Source of the DNA: Microcaldota archaeon
GTDB lineage: Archaea; Micrarchaeota; Micrarchaeia; Micrarchaeales; CABMGC01
Assembly: GCA_021817305.1 (NCBI GenBank)
Contig: JAKAVL010000046.1
Location: 1-36,363, forward strand
Reading direction: 5' to 3'
DNA: 36,363 bases
The translations under genes were made by a program, and so were the position numbers. The number at the start of each line of letters is the position of its first letter. Within the stretch, counting starts at the first letter, position 1. Positions 36,352 through 36,363 of the stretch are shown here, piece by piece. Below the pieces are notes generated by a model. The model was given only the letters and a program-made list of their open reading frames with translations. It was not told the origin of the DNA and made no database searches.

Positions 36352-36363
36352 CGTATCAAAATT

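Noticed and set aside
1-36363. CRISPR array or tandem repeat array
   Set aside because: No regularly spaced direct repeats were seen; LamG module similarity is coding homology, not an array.

Overview
This is an archaeal chromosomal window. Coding is dense, with short intergenic gaps, TATA-like boxes about 25-30 nt before start codons (leaderless style), an archaeal proteasome beta subunit, aCPSF1, TRAM, UPF0147 and SecY. A DPANN/Micrarchaeota-like (ARMAN-type) host is plausible but was not tested. From left to right it holds: a P-loop ATPase with a nuclease-like C-terminus; two very large LamG / PQQ-propeller surface proteins; pyrG; two overlapping flippase genes; a GT-C-like membrane protein; a TnpB (IS605 OrfB/IS1341-like) element interrupted by a frameshift; TRAM; psmB; aCPSF1; Nudix; a second GT-C-like paralog; pyruvate kinase; a secreted or membrane protein; peroxiredoxin; FAD synthetase; HxlR regulator; UPF0147; tRNA-Arg(UCU); TatD; DUF929; class I RNR (nrdB, nrdA); a small membrane protein; a V4R protein; SecY; a decayed thioredoxin-like gene; and a small membrane protein. 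Main points for follow-up: (1) tRNA-Arg(UCU) carries a 14-nt insertion in the T-loop; a bulge-helix-bulge-like fold excises it to leave a perfect TTCAAAT loop. (2) The TnpB gene is split by a -1 frameshift on an A5 run, has Gly where the usual RuvC-II Glu sits, and is flanked by nested perfect hairpins that look like an omega/re-RNA and transposon ends. (3) NrdB carries the class Ic (Phe for Tyr, Glu for Asp) signature. (4) One of two GT-C-like paralogs has lost the loop Asp. (5) A thioredoxin-like gene is broken by several frameshifts. No CRISPR array or rRNA was seen. I did not find a clearly new multi-gene system; the TnpB element and the tRNA intron are the strongest leads.
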